A stretch of 64,000 nt of DNA, taken from contig NC_052507.1 in the NCBI RefSeq assembly GCF_014356525.2, positions 8,909,066 through 8,973,065 of the forward strand, read 5' to 3'. The DNA is from Nilaparvata lugens. Its lineage: Eukaryota; Arthropoda; Insecta; Hemiptera; Delphacidae. Shown here in pieces: positions 20,899 to 31,321 of the stretch. Numbering within the stretch: position 1 is the first letter of the stretch; each line of letters starts with the position of its first letter. The notes beneath the pieces were generated by a model. The model saw only the letters and a program-made list of their open reading frames with translations. It made no database searches and was not told where the DNA came from. Both the position numbers and the translations under genes were made by a program.

Positions 20899-21379
20899 GA
20901 CTGGGGTTGATAAGACCAAACGAGCAGAGAGCTAGATCTCAAACTCTGGAGCATCAAGCACGACATAGTAATAACTCAAAACATGAGTAGCATGATAAAT
21001 AGACTAATTATGTCTCCAAAAGTGTATGATTCCCATGTTAGTTATCATGCCTTCTAGATTGAGCTTTCAAATTGGCTTATAGCTTGTAATTTGACTCTAT
21101 TCAGATTTCTTCTATCAATCTCCATTGAGAAAAAGCATTCGCTCGTTTGCCCAAGCCTAGGAATATTCCTTAGAAATATTAGGAATATTCCTAAGAAATA
21201 CTTGCAATCAATAATACCATTACAGACGAATAAAAATAGTGCTCAAGCTACTTATTCTTCAATGTAATACCATAGATAAAGGATAAGCATAAGGATGAAG
21301 GATAAGCTATATTTCTTGTATCTGGTAATACTGATCCATTCAATCTATCGTACAATTATTTAAAATCCTGATATTATAT
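20899..21379. other. no recognised feature
   Basis: AT-rich non-coding DNA. Confidence 0.35.
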
Positions 21380-21497
21380 AAAGGTGTGTCCACACTATCC
21401 GTACAACGAACTCTGCCCGACAAACAATTTGAATGTTTGGAAAAAATCAGTGAACATTCAGGCAAAACAATGTTTGTCAGGTGTGGACGTACCTTCA
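21380..21497. mobile_element. ~117-bp MITE with AAGGT(G/A)(T/C)GTCCACAC TIRs
   Basis: Left AAGGTGTGTCCACAC and right GTGTGGACGTACCTT are inverted. The interior has ACAAACAATTTGAATGTTTGG. The small ORF across it is not a gene. Confidence 0.6.
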
Positions 21498-21535
21498 CTG
21501 AGTCGAGGGAAATATTGTTACACTATTATATTAAA

Positions 21536-21960
21536 AACCTATTATATTAAGCGAGCAATTTCTGTAGGTATTTATTTATTCATGATTGAAACAATATACA
21601 AATCTTGGAGCACCCTTTATTTAAAAAAAAACTTCAAAGTAGTTTAACAACTAGTCTCGGTGATCATATCATCGTCAGGTTATAGAATAAAGGTTATTTA
21701 AATAATAGGTTAAATAATCGGTTATTTTATTTTATAACCTGACGATGCCAATTATACTGATTTGACATGGAATTATTCCAAAAACCATTTTAGAGAAATT
21801 AATGAAATAAACTATGGATTAAGAAACAGAATGTATAGACCCCACAGATTTGACAATGACAATGGTAAAAGAGCCCACATATTTAACAATGACTATGGTA
21901 AAAGATCTAACAAAGACTATGGTAGAGAGAATGCAGAGTTACATATCTTTTGAACTCATT
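21536..21960. repeat. family E end fragment, 80-bp inverted repeat and small degenerate repeats
   Basis: Family E 5' end (TATTAAGCGAGCAATTTCTG) lies at about 21545. CATCGTCAGGTTAT / ATAACCTGACGATG arms flank 21671-21748. Then about three ~33-bp GACWATGGTAAAAGA units cover 21852-21945. No gene. Confidence 0.5.
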
Positions 21961-22880
21961 GCCACTGGAATTCCGAAATTTGCAGAGAAAAGGTGGAGTA
22001 AAAACCAAATTGAAATTATTTTTCATTACAATAATTGATGATTGAGACATATTTGTTGAATTTTATAGTGAAAATGCAAGCTCACAATAGTTTAATCAGA
22101 CCAGCAATCATTTGATAGGTATATAAAATAAGGTTTTATATTATAAGTTATTATTATTTATGAATTTTCTATTTATTCATTTATGTGTGAGCTATTGCAA
22201 CCTAGTAAACGGGAATTGGATTTTTTTTCAATAGCCCTCAAATAGCTAAAAGCTAGAGGGATTAAAAAATATATGTATTGTATTTATTGATATGTGTATT
22301 GGAAATAAATTGGAATCTCAATCATCTATTAATGATGATAATAATCTATTCCTCTATCCATTCCCAATTGCAAAAATGAATGTAATTTGGGAATACGACA
22401 AAAATGAACATAAGAACTCCCAACCCCTCATTACATGCATTTTTATTGTATATTCCTTAATTCACTGTGCTGAGTGGGAGTATTCAAAAGATATAATTGG
22501 GATTCTATTGTCGTTGTACTGCCTGCCCTAACTCTGGTACTGATAATGTGGGAATCCGTCTCAAAATTTTTCAACATATAATTGAGTCAGCCCTATGAGC
22601 CAATCATTTTTAGGTTAAGGTCAGGCTACCACTCGAATATCTACAACCACACAACTGATATCCTTGAAACTACACGGATAAAAGATGATTTCAGAGTTGG
22701 TTAACTAACTCGCAATGTCTATCTGTAGCTATATAAATCTATAGCTGGTAGCCCTATTAATATACTTTTTGTGAGTAAAATAGGTTAGATTTTCGGAGTT
22801 CATTGTTATAAATTTGGGTAAAGATTAAAAATTACTCTTTACATAAAAAATACAATACTCACATCAGCTTCCTGATCCAT
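21961..22880. other. no gene; possible LINE tail at about 22195-22315
   Basis: TTGATATGTGTATTGGAAAT with AATAAATTGG resembles a retroposon 3' end. The rest is unassigned. Confidence 0.3.
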
Positions 22881-22899
22881 TAACGAGCCACTAGATACC

Positions 22900-23140
22900 G
22901 GAAATATTCGTTAGAACTGCAAAATTCACGAGAGAGGCGACATAGAGGTCAGTTCCACTAGAAATTCGCGACGCGACTGACAAAGTCGGACAAAACAAAG
23001 GCTGAGGTAACCGTCATAATTTTACAAGTTATGACAGGCGACGTGCTAACGTGCCGACCGGTAGACTCCTCATGGCTGTCGCGTGCCGTTTACCGGTTGC
23101 CATGGTAACGGCGCTTGGCGGCACATTTGAAAATTTCAAA
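22900..23140. promoter_or_regulatory. GC-rich island with a perfect RFX X-box
   Basis: CpG-rich DNA inside an AT-rich window. At 23096-23109 it has GTTGCCATGGTAAC, the full palindromic RFX-binding X-box. X-boxes sit in promoters of ciliary genes in insects and other animals. No coding exon or clear initiator is visible beside it. Also present are CCGGTAGACTCC and GACAGGCGACGTG segments of unknown meaning. A promoter role is inferred. Confidence 0.4.
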
Positions 23141-23214
23141 ATCACTACCGACTGAGTTTCTACATCTGTAGAGATTTATATTTTTGAGCATTGTTGTATG
23201 ATGATTAAGGATGC

Positions 23215-23475
23215 GGAGGAAGAAGAAAATAAGGAAGAAGAAGAAAAAAAAGAAGAAGAAGAAGAAGAAGAAGAAGAAGAAGAAGAAGAAGAAGAAGGAA
23301 GAGAAGAAGAAGAAGAAAGAGAGAGTAGGAGAAGAAGTAAGAAGAGAGGAGTAAGTAGAGAAAGAGAGAAGAAGAAGAAGAAGAAGAGAAGAAGAAGAAG
23401 AAGAAGAAGAAGAAGAAGAAGAAGAAGAAGAAGAAGAAGAAGAAGAAGAGAAGAAGAAGAGGAAGAAAAAATGGA
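23215..23475. repeat. (GAA)n polypurine tract
   Basis: About 260 bp of GAA-rich purine. It yields opposing Glu/Arg-rich and Ser/Phe-rich ORFs that are artefacts. Confidence 0.9.
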
Positions 23476-23727
23476 AGAAGGAGGAATAATGAAGCCATCC
23501 CATTTAGCAGCACAGCTGTTTAGCTATGTTATTTTAACTCTATTCTAGCCACAGCGCATACGCACTAGCCTAATTTCTCATTTTTTCGTAAGTTTGGTTT
23601 GAAATTATTCATAACCTCAATATCTGAACAATGCGGGATTTGAATAATAATATTTATAAGATTAGATCGAATAATTATTGAATTTAGTTATTCTAAGTAT
23701 TATCATATTCATATATAATTTTTCAGT

Positions 23728-23971
23728 CTATATAATTCTATAGTCTGATTTTCACTCTAATAAAGTAAATTCGTATGGCTTTTGTTGGTGGGGAGTCCCT
23801 TGCGGGAAGGTCCCACCGCCTGAATATATAATTTAAGCCGTCAATGGGCCTTACGACTGTCATAATATTGGCGTATGAAGGAGGCTGCTTTTTCCTTCTA
23901 TATTATCCTTGAGATGCAAAATTTCCAAAAACCTTGTATATACGTCGACGCGCAATTTGAAAAGGAACGTT
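23728..23971 (+). repeat. family C repeat, copy 2, left part
   Basis: 5'-truncated; starts near TATAGTCTGATTTTCACTC, is interrupted by a LINE tail (23767-23868), and ends at GGAACG where the LTR element begins. The right part resumes at 26045. Confidence 0.75.
23767..23868 (-). mobile_element. LINE 3' fragment (CCCACCAACAAAAGCCATACG type), minus
   Basis: AAATTCGTATGGCTTTTGTTG, GGGGAGTCCCTTGCGGGAAG and GCCGTCAATGGGCCTTACGA match 61538-61673 and 63845-63970. It separates CACTCTAAT from AATATTGG of family C, which is continuous in other copies. Confidence 0.75.
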
Positions 23972-24232
23972 TGAATATTCACGCTTCTTCTTTCTAATCA
24001 TATGAACGATATGACTTGTTAATAATTTACTAATGTTGTTTATCAAACTAATAGCAGAGCTGATGAGAGAATGATTGAATGTTCATATTTGTACAGTTTA
24101 AGATTTATTGAGGTTTATAGTATATTGACATTAAAATCGATTTTCTAAAGTAAATGAAAATCTTTTGTCAATTATTCATTTCAAGTAATATGTGCGAAGT
24201 AAGATCATTATAAATCGATTTTTTTGTTCAAC

Positions 24233-24699
24233 ATGCCGAAAAAAGGTAAGAGTGAATTTTCAATTGATATTGATAGGAATTTGTTTTGGAAAAATTCTCG
24301 GGGAAAATTGGACAAAATGTAAAATTCTGGCTGGAAGATTTTGAGAAAGAATGTATCCGTTACAATATCCACAACGATGAAGAAAAAATAACATGTTTAA
24401 GACTATTTTTAGAAGGGAGTTCTGAAGATTGGTATACTTCCAACAAATATAAATTAGGATTGAAAAATTGGAATTTGTGGTCAAAAACATTTCTCCAAAC
24501 TTTTTCTAATAAAGGCTGGTCAAATGCGAGATATATAGCATTGATATATAGCCCAGGAAAAGGAAATGTTGGAGCAGATACTTTATCAAGAAATCCAGTT
24601 TTAGAGCACTTTGAAGGAAATGAAGACATTTTAACAGTTGTGAATTTGATATCTATACAAGAAATAAAAGACGATCAAAAAAAAACCAAGAAGCAGTAA
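24233..24699 (+). pseudogene. Gag remnant joined in frame to the end of RNase H
   Basis: An ATG at 24233 opens MPKKGKSEFS. A frameshift near 24285 leads into the long frame from 24286: GKIGQNVKFWLEDFEKE and ITCLRLFLEGSSEDWYTS resemble retrotransposon Gag. At about residue 84 it switches directly to YSPGKGNVGADTLSRNP, the conserved segment at the RNase H end of gypsy-type Pol. Protease, RT and most of RNase H are missing while the frame is kept. That suggests a deletion between short homologies rather than point decay. Confidence 0.75.
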
Positions 24700-24784
24700 T
24701 GAATAATAGGAATGTTGAATATAAAAGAAAATATTCTACAAATGTATGAAAGGAACACAAGAATCTTCCTTTCTCAAGAAAAGG

Positions 24785-25560
24785 TGAAGAATTGATTGAG
24801 AAAATTCATTTTCAACTAGGACATATCGGAACTCACCACACACTATTACACATACGTCCACATTACTACTTTTCCAACATGGATGAAATGGTCAAGCGCT
24901 ATTGTGATTAGTGTCATATATGTAAGAAGAATAAAACAAGAAGAGGTCGCTCAATAGGATTACTTTCCACAATTGGGTCCAGCTAGTGAACCGTATGAGA
25001 TCATGTCGATAGATACTGTTGGAGGTTTGGTGGAAACAACTCACAAAACGATACCTACACATATTGGTCGATCACTTCTCTAGATATGCATTCACTTCAA
25101 GCTCTAGCGGTCAAACTACTAAAGAATACATTCATTTGCTAGATCCTATCTTACAAAACCATTCTGTCAAGATCCTATTAGCTGATCAATATGCGTCTAT
25201 CAAATCAAAAAAGTTTAGAGATTACCTACTCGAAAAAGTGTTACAATGGTGTTCACATCGGTAGATTGCCCACAATCAATGGTCTTAATGAGCGGCTAAA
25301 CCAGACATTGGTGAATCGTATTAGATGCAAAGTGAATAGTCCAGAAGGAAGAACGCAGACTTGGTCGAAAATAGCGGAAAGTTGCACATCAGAATACACA
25401 AGACAATCCATAGCACTACTAAATTTACACCAAGATATCTGCTATTGGGAGAGGATTTGGAAATAATACCATCACAACTGAGGAAAAAACGAAACTTACA
25501 AATAGACAGAGAAGAAGCAATAAAATTCCAATTTAAACCACAAACGGAACAAACTGAGAT
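24785..25560 (+). pseudogene. Pol integrase remnant, several frameshifts and stops
   Basis: An HHCC zinc finger (HFQLGHIGTHH ... YCD-stop-CHIC) spans about 24800-24930, with a stop between the cysteines. The catalytic Asp lies in EIMSIDTVGG (about 25010), the second Asp in LLADQYASI (about 25185), and the Glu region in GLNERLNQTLVNRIR (about 25280). These occur in three different frames. C-terminal basic sequence follows to about 25560. It would have catalysed integration of the cDNA; now inactive. Confidence 0.75.
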
Positions 25561-26044
25561 GTGATAAGACAGAAGAATATATGGTTTCAAGGAAAAAGAA
25601 CTAGTGTATATAGAAAGGGAACAAGTTGAATAGAAATAAATTAGATGAAGTTAGAAGTGGACCGTTCCCCATTATAAGAAGAATATCAAACTCAATGTAT
25701 GAAGTGGCCTGCGGAATCAATGGGAGTGAACAATCATCTGTCACTCAAGCAAATTGACACCTTCGAGGAAGTTTCTCGTTCAAGGGGGGGAGATGTAAGA
25801 AGCTGGTTGCTCTACATTCACGCTTCTTCTTTCTAATCATATGAACCATATGACTTGTTAATAATTACTAATGTTGTTTATCAAACTAATAGCAGAGCTG
25901 ATGAGAGAATGATTGAATGTTCATATTTGTACAGTTTAAGATTTATTGAGGTTTATATTATAATTGACATTAAAATCGATTTTCTAAAGTAAATCAAAAT
26001 CTTTCGTCAATTATTCATTTCAAGTAATATGTGCGAAGTAAGAT

Positions 26045-26145
26045 CAACATATGTGCAACATATAAACATATAAACATTTAAACATTAAGAGAAATGCCAA
26101 ACCGTCGACTTGAATCTTAGACCTCACTTCGCTCGCTCAATAATA
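26045..26145 (+). repeat. family C repeat, copy 2, right end
   Basis: GCAACATATAAACAT, then AAACCGTCGACTTGAATC and the AGACCTCACTTCGCTCGCTC terminus. It completes the host repeat split by the LTR element. Confidence 0.75.
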
Positions 26146-26400
26146 TTATTTTCTATCAAATTTATCAAAAGATTATTTGGAAAAAATGGTTTATTATATT
26201 CGAATGCAAGTACCTACTCCAACATGCTTTTACCTCTCACTTTTAAACTTCAGGGGTCATCATTTCAGATTCAATCTGTATATATGACAGTAATTGTTAT
26301 TGGAAAGTACATACTCGTAATTCTCAAGCGAATACTGAATTTTAAAGGATAATTTCATGATTTTTTCCATTTAAATTTTCCATTCCAATGCCAATTAACT
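26146..26400. other. no recognised feature
   Basis: AT-rich non-coding DNA. Confidence 0.35.
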
Positions 26401-27585
26401 CCCAAGCGAAGCTCGATCCCCTGATATTAATAAATGATTATTGTTGTAAAAAATAGATGTTAAATCACAGGAAAACTGAAGGAAAAACGGGTGAAGGGAA
26501 ACACTTTCCTGGAAACCATGCTTGTTTTTCTTAAGGCTGTGCAAAGACTGTGCAAAGCTGTGAAAATGAAAAAGTTTTTTTAGGAAAACATTTTTTGTGA
26601 TCATTACTTTTTGAGATATGAGCGCCTAAAGTTTAAATTTTTGGGACAGAACATTTCAAATTCGGTAAGAGATTTAGAGGATTAATTTATTCTAAAATAA
26701 AAATTTTCTGAAAATATCATTTTGTGAAAAAGTTACTCAACTTATCTAAAATAACTCAACTGAGGGTTATTTTTAGTAAATTGAATAACTATCTTAAAAA
26801 TTGATATTTTTTGAAAATTTTTGTTTCACTAGATCAACAATACTAGAGTCCCGATTAACCGAGTTAATCGGGACCGCTACAACCTCGGATAGTCAAATAC
26901 TCGGTTAACACGGAGGGCCTAATCTAAATAAGGGGTTAAGGAAATCAAATAAAAATACGTACCATGTGATGTACACCAACATGAACTATATTCAAAACCA
27001 CACAACTAGATAATAGTAGTACATACTTTAAAGTATTAAAAAGTTACAAAGGTTTGAAAAAATCTTTGACAGTTCTTTGTGTAATCGAACTGCTTCGCTT
27101 CTTAGCTGCCAAACTGACCTTGACCTTGGCCGATCCGAGGCTCGGTTAACACGGAACCTCGGTTGACCGAGACTCGGTTAATCGAGACTCTAGTGTACCA
27201 TGAAGAATCTATCCTCTAAATCTCATGAATTCATCTCTTACCGAACTTGAAATGTTCTGTCCCAAAAATTTAAACTTTAGGCGCTCATATCTCAAAAAGT
27301 AATGATAAAAAAAAAATGTTTTCTTGAGAAAACTTTTCCATTTTGATAGCTTGATGAAATACAAATCGGAAAATTTAGAAAAATATCACGAGTAGAAAGT
27401 TCATTTTTAGCCTTTGCACAGTCTTAAGGAAAACAAGCATGGTTTCCAGGAGAGTGTTTCTCTTCTGGAAAACAAGCATGGTTTCCAGGAGAGTGTTTCT
27501 CTTCACCCGTTTCTCCTTCAGTTTTCCTGTGACTTTACATCTATTTTCTACGAAGATAATAATTTATATCGGGAGACCGATATAA
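26401..27585. mobile_element. ~1.2-kb foldback element (family E-like ends)
   Basis: The left arm (about 26401-26695) and right arm (about 27203-27585) are inverted copies: both hold CACAGGAAAACTGAAGG, CCTGGAAACCATGCTTG and GATATGAGCGCCTAAAG or complements. The right arm carries a 48-bp tandem duplication (27427-27505) and an extra ~80-bp block. The left outer end GCGAAGCTCGATCCCCTGAT resembles the family E terminus. The centre is occupied by a pogo-like MITE. Confidence 0.7.
26843..27195. mobile_element. pogo/Tigger-like MITE with TA target duplication
   Basis: Ends CTAGAGTCCCGATTAACCGA and CGGTTAATCGAGACTCTAGTG are flanked by TA at 26841-26842 and 27196-27197. The ACTAGAGTCTCGATTAACCG style of TIR and the TA duplication fit pogo/Tigger elements. 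Subterminal repeats of ACTCGGTTAACACGGA are present. The 5' tip seems to lack two bases. Confidence 0.75.
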
Positions 27586-27811
27586 CCGATATTAACTTAC
27601 GGCAATGCTATAGAAATGTATCGCGGTATTCGAATACTCTCTGTTTCTCAGATACAGTTCCATAGTACTTTATAAAATTGAAATACAATTTTAAGTATGA
27701 AAACTACAACATAATATTCTATTATTCTTCTCTTTACCCATTACCATCGACCTATTTCAACGACCTAGATCTATTTCGAACTCCCAGCATTGGTGGAATC
27801 GGAGGAATTGA

Positions 27812-27866
27812 TGCTATTTATAAAAAGACCCGATAGTTGAAGGTGAATTTCACTACAGTAACAGTT
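27812..27866 (+). promoter_or_regulatory. candidate TATA promoter
   Basis: TATAAAAA at 27819-27826 is followed about 30 bp later by TTCACTACAGTAACAGTT (27849-27866), which offers plausible start sites. The spacing suits an insect TATA promoter. The transcript would begin around 27850 and run into the 22-bp minisatellite. No coding exon is found downstream. Confidence 0.4.
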
Positions 27867-27933
27867 GCAAAACGTTGAGTAAACGAGTGAATTCTCAGAT
27901 AACAGCCATCAAAAACGTTCGGCGTCCCTATTG

Positions 27934-28115
27934 AGTCGTATTGACGTCTCTTTCTAGTCGTGTTGGCTTCTCTTTCCAGTCTAATCGACGTCTCTTTCTA
28001 GTCGTATTGAGGTCTCTTTCTAGTCTTATTGACGCCTCTTTCTAGTCGTATTGACGTCTCTTTCCAGTCGTATAGACGTCTTTTTCAGTCGTATTCACGT
28101 CTCTCTCAAGTCACA
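27934..28115. repeat. 22-bp minisatellite, about 8 units, carrying TGACGTC motifs
   Basis: The unit is AGTCGTATTGACGTCTCTTTC plus one base; starts fall at about 27934, 27956, 27978, 28000, 28022, 28044, 28066 and 28088. Several units contain TGACGTC, a CRE-like core. Tail units decay into GTCGCGTCGCGTCGATCGACG. Confidence 0.9.
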
Positions 28116-28919
28116 ATCGCGTTGCAGTCGTGTCGCGTCGCGTCGATCGACGACACACGTTATCAGTTTGTGAGTAAATATGACGGGGTGAAATCGCATG
28201 TGAAATGCTTGCTGCTAACTCGATTTTTACACATCTCAGAATGTATCCTTGTGAAAGATATTGTACTGTACACTACCTATACATCTACCTAGACCTATAT
28301 TCTCTTCGTCTCACACTGTAGTTGTTGGATCTCGGTTACTCAGTGACCCATTTTTGTGGACTGAATTTGTTGTAAGTGTAGATAACTTCGACTATGTTAG
28401 TTATTTGCATCTTTCTGAAAGAGCGCTTGTTAAGTAAAAGTTTCGTTGAGAGGAATAGTTTGAGAATATTGCGGTGATGTGTGGAAGTACTGTATCAGAA
28501 TTGGATTATTGCTCAATTGAAATGAATGTCTACAGATATTTCAATGGAAAATCAAATGAACTGGATTCACAATTAGCTGAAACCATAGAGAAACTATATA
28601 TTTTATTTTAAGATATTTTATTTTTTTTACGAAAAACCTATGCGGTTTATTGCAAAAATGTAGAGGACCACATTGAAAGCCAGTTATGTGTACATAATAT
28701 TGAGAGAAAATTCAAAGCTGTACCATGATTAGTAACTGCAGGACAGGCGATTTTATAAACACGCGTTTTTTACAACTTACCCCCCTCCCCACAATCTGTC
28801 GACCACCCAGAGACGTGACGACATCGAGTTTCATATACACTAAAGACCCCCTAACAATAATCTGGAGTCAAATTCTCTGCCCCTCTCATGTATGCTCAAT
28901 GTAAGCCAGCGCCTGGACT
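28116..28919. other. possible noncoding exon end at 28169; otherwise unassigned
   Basis: CAGTTT/GTGAGTAAAT at 28164-28179 is a strong 5' splice site, about 320 bp after the TATA-directed start. It could end a noncoding first exon. The rest to 28919 shows nothing recognisable. Confidence 0.3.
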
Positions 28920-29186
28920 AATAGCGTAAGTAGATATCCCATGGCATAGTGATTTATGTCGCAACTTTTACTGTTATCTCAAGCCGATAGTCCACGTAGT
29001 TCTTTCCCGTGGAGCTGTGTGACGCTGGTAGTCTCTCATATTGTGCCGTTCATACACTCTCACCTAAAGAAAACAGTAAAAGTCGACAATAATCGACAGT
29101 AATCGGCTTGAGTTAACAGTAAAAGTTGCGACATAAACTCCCCATACCATGGGATACTGATCTACTTACGCTATTGTTTATCTATG
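28920..29186. mobile_element. MITE family A, copy 3
   Basis: It begins at AATAGCGTAAGTAGATATCC, lacking the outer CATAGAGAAAC, and ends GCTATTGTTTATCTATG. Same interior as the other copies. Confidence 0.8.
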
Positions 29187-29700
29187 CTAGAACATTCCTG
29201 GGTACTGAGAAAACAGAAAAACTGGAAAGTATTAAGCCTGACTCTCTCTTTCAATTGAACCTAACAACTCAATACTCCTAGTAACAAAGTTGATGGTTCA
29301 AATTGTTTTCAGCCCAAAAACATTACTTACAGTAAATGGTTCACATTATCAGTATTAGTTTTGAAAGATTCTCTCTCCATAGTACTCAGATCTTGTCCGA
29401 TCTTGAAATATGTGATGATGAGGAGAAGCCTCCACCAAATATGTAAGCTACTGCTGGCCTTCACTAAAATATGTAATGCACAAAAGTATATGTAATGGTT
29501 ACAGCCTTTACCATCTTTCCTCTCACACTTATTATCTCTCACCTCATTACTTAGTCTAAATCACTTAGTCTAATAATCACTTTCTCTTATCATTATCGCT
29601 TCCTTCTCACTTACTCTTATCACTCATCCTTAATACTTACACTTATCACTTCCCCTTTTACCATTATTACTCACTCTCATTAATATCATCATTATCATTA
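29187..29700. other. no gene; CTTAT/CACTT-rich low complexity 29530-29690
   Basis: Pyrimidine- and ACTTAT-rich sequence without coding features. Confidence 0.4.
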
Positions 29701-29704
29701 TGTT

Positions 29705-29885
29705 TAGCTTATATATATTTTTGGACGAAAATTGAACGTTTTACAGAAGAAACTTTTTTTGGACATTTTATTAATTTATCAAAACTTGGGAATGGAATAG
29801 TTTTGGGCCAAGCCTGTTGTTCCCTCCTAATCATATTTATATGATTTGTGATTCTGTCGACGAATGAATAAATAAATGAATACCA
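29705..29885 (+). mobile_element. LINE 3' UTR (family K), copy 3
   Basis: TATATTTTTGGACGAAAATTG, ATAGTTTTGGGCCAAGCCTG and a terminal AATAAATAAATGAAT. Closely matches 42950-43150 and 45372-45530. Confidence 0.65.
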
Positions 29886-29920
29886 TTCTTGTAACACAGC
29901 TCTCAATAAATTGAACTCAT

Positions 29921-30321
29921 CCTATTGTATTAAGCGAGCAATTTTTGTATATATTTTTATATCTGGTTATTTAAGTTCAACGGATCTCGAAAACGACTCT
30001 AACGATTCTCACGAAATCTGGAACATAGTAGGTTCATGATATAAAAATCCATACTCACTCGCTCAGTCACTTTTTTACTATCCACAGCTGTTTCAGCCAA
30101 GGATGAATTATCCTTTTAATGTCGGTCAGCGAGTTTTCCAAGGGATGAGACCTAGTGCAATCATAAACCTACTATGTTCCAAATTTCGTGAAAATCGTTA
30201 GAGCCGTTTTCGAGATCTGTTGAACATAAATAACCAGATATAAAAATAGCCAGATATATAAATACAGAAATTGTTTGCTTAATATAATAGGATAACGAGC
30301 GAAGCTCGGTGCCCCGATATT
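29921..30321. mobile_element. family E foldback element, copy 3
   Basis: Left arm CCTATTGTATTAAGCGAGCA ... TTCAACGGATCTCGAAAACG ... GGAACATAGTAGGTT is mirrored by AACCTACTATGTTCC ... CGTTTTCGAGATCTGTTGAA ... TTGCTTAATATAATAGG. The right end adds GAGCGAAGCTCGGTGCCCCG. A 0.4-kb palindromic element without coding. Confidence 0.75.
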
Positions 30322-30424
30322 TTGCAATGAATTGCGACACTTCACCCCACATTTTCGCCGATCATCTGTTGAACGCTCAATATATTGATGTCGGGTTAAT
30401 TTATTTGAGGTGCGAAGTCAAGTG

Positions 30425-30717
30425 TCGATAGGTGAGCAGCTCGCTAACCGCTCTCAAGAGACGCCGTTCAAGAGTTATTGAGCACTAGTGCTCAAGAGTT
30501 ATTGAGCACCGCTCAAGTGTTATTGAGAGCGGCTCAAGAGCACCGCTGCATTGTAAAGCCCTTTGCAGTTTTCACACCTCTGCAATTTTCTTCTGACGCC
30601 GCGCTGAAGGTCGGTCAATTTCGAGCCAGAGGTGAGGTACGAGAGGAACGGCCAGGTCGATTTTTATCTTTCAGTTTAGGTCGCTCTTATCTTGTTATTC
30701 TAAAGCATTAGATTAGG
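30425..30717. other. GC-richer segment with short direct repeats and an 18-bp palindrome
   Basis: CTCAAGAGTTATTGAGCA-like units repeat about four times (30463-30540). TTGAGCACTAGTGCTCAA at 30478-30495 is a perfect palindrome. GAG/GTGAGG near 30630 could be a splice donor. The overlapping ORF does not start at ATG and is not called. Confidence 0.35.
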
Positions 30718-30778
30718 TTTCTTTATTTATGTATGTATGCTACAATATTCACAGAGATGGTTATTGATAGAAATAGAT

Positions 30779-31184
30779 ACTAGTAGTTCTGTGAACAGTG
30801 GACCTCACGCAGTATTCTCATCCACAAGTACCCGATTGAACCTATAGATCTTATGGAAATACAGCAATAGGCTGGCTTCTCCACAAATCTGTGTAATCAC
30901 TTGTCAGCTGATTTATGATGAATAATTTCATAGTCTGATTTTTACTCTAATATTGGCGTATGGAGGAGGCTCCTTTTTTCTTTTATATTATCCTTGAAAT
31001 GCGAAATTTCCAGAAACCTTGTATATACGTCGACGCGTAATTACAAGAGGAACATACCTGTCAAATTTCATGAAAATCTATTGCCGCGTTTCGCCGTAAA
31101 TGCGCAACATATAAACATTTGAACATTAAGAGAAATGCCAAACCGTCGACTTGAATCTCAGACCTCACTTCGCTCGGTCAATAA
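30779..31184 (+). repeat. family C repeat, copy 3 (uninterrupted reference)
   Basis: It runs from ACTAGTAGTTCTGTGAACAG to ACTTCGCTCGGTCAATAA without insertions. It provides the empty sites for the MITE at 20589, the LINE tail at 23767 and the LTR element at 23972. Confidence 0.8.
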
Positions 31185-31321
31185 AAATATAGTGGAAGAT
31201 GAGGATTGAGATAGAAATTAGAACAGAGTGAGTTTATTTATTCATATATGTTACAATATTTAAAGAGGTGGTAATAGATAGAGAGAGATATATATAGAGA
31301 TACAGAATGAAGATAGAAATT

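Larger units (their letters stand above)
23972..26044 (+). mobile_element. internally deleted Ty3/gypsy-like LTR retrotransposon
   Basis: The two LTRs (about 23976-24215 and 25797-26044) share CACGCTTCTTCTTTCTAATC, AACTAATAGCAGAGCTGATG and GTGCGAAGTAAGATCA. The 3' LTR starts TGTAAGAAGCTGG just after a CAAGGGGGGGAGA polypurine tract. The 5' LTR lacks about the first 22 bases. The interior keeps Gag, the RNase H end and a broken integrase, and lacks protease and RT. It is inserted within a family C repeat. No clear tRNA primer site is visible. Confidence 0.85.

Noticed and set aside
23090..23548. Opposing Glu/Arg-rich and Ser/Phe-rich ORFs
   Set aside because: Both strands of the same GAA tract.
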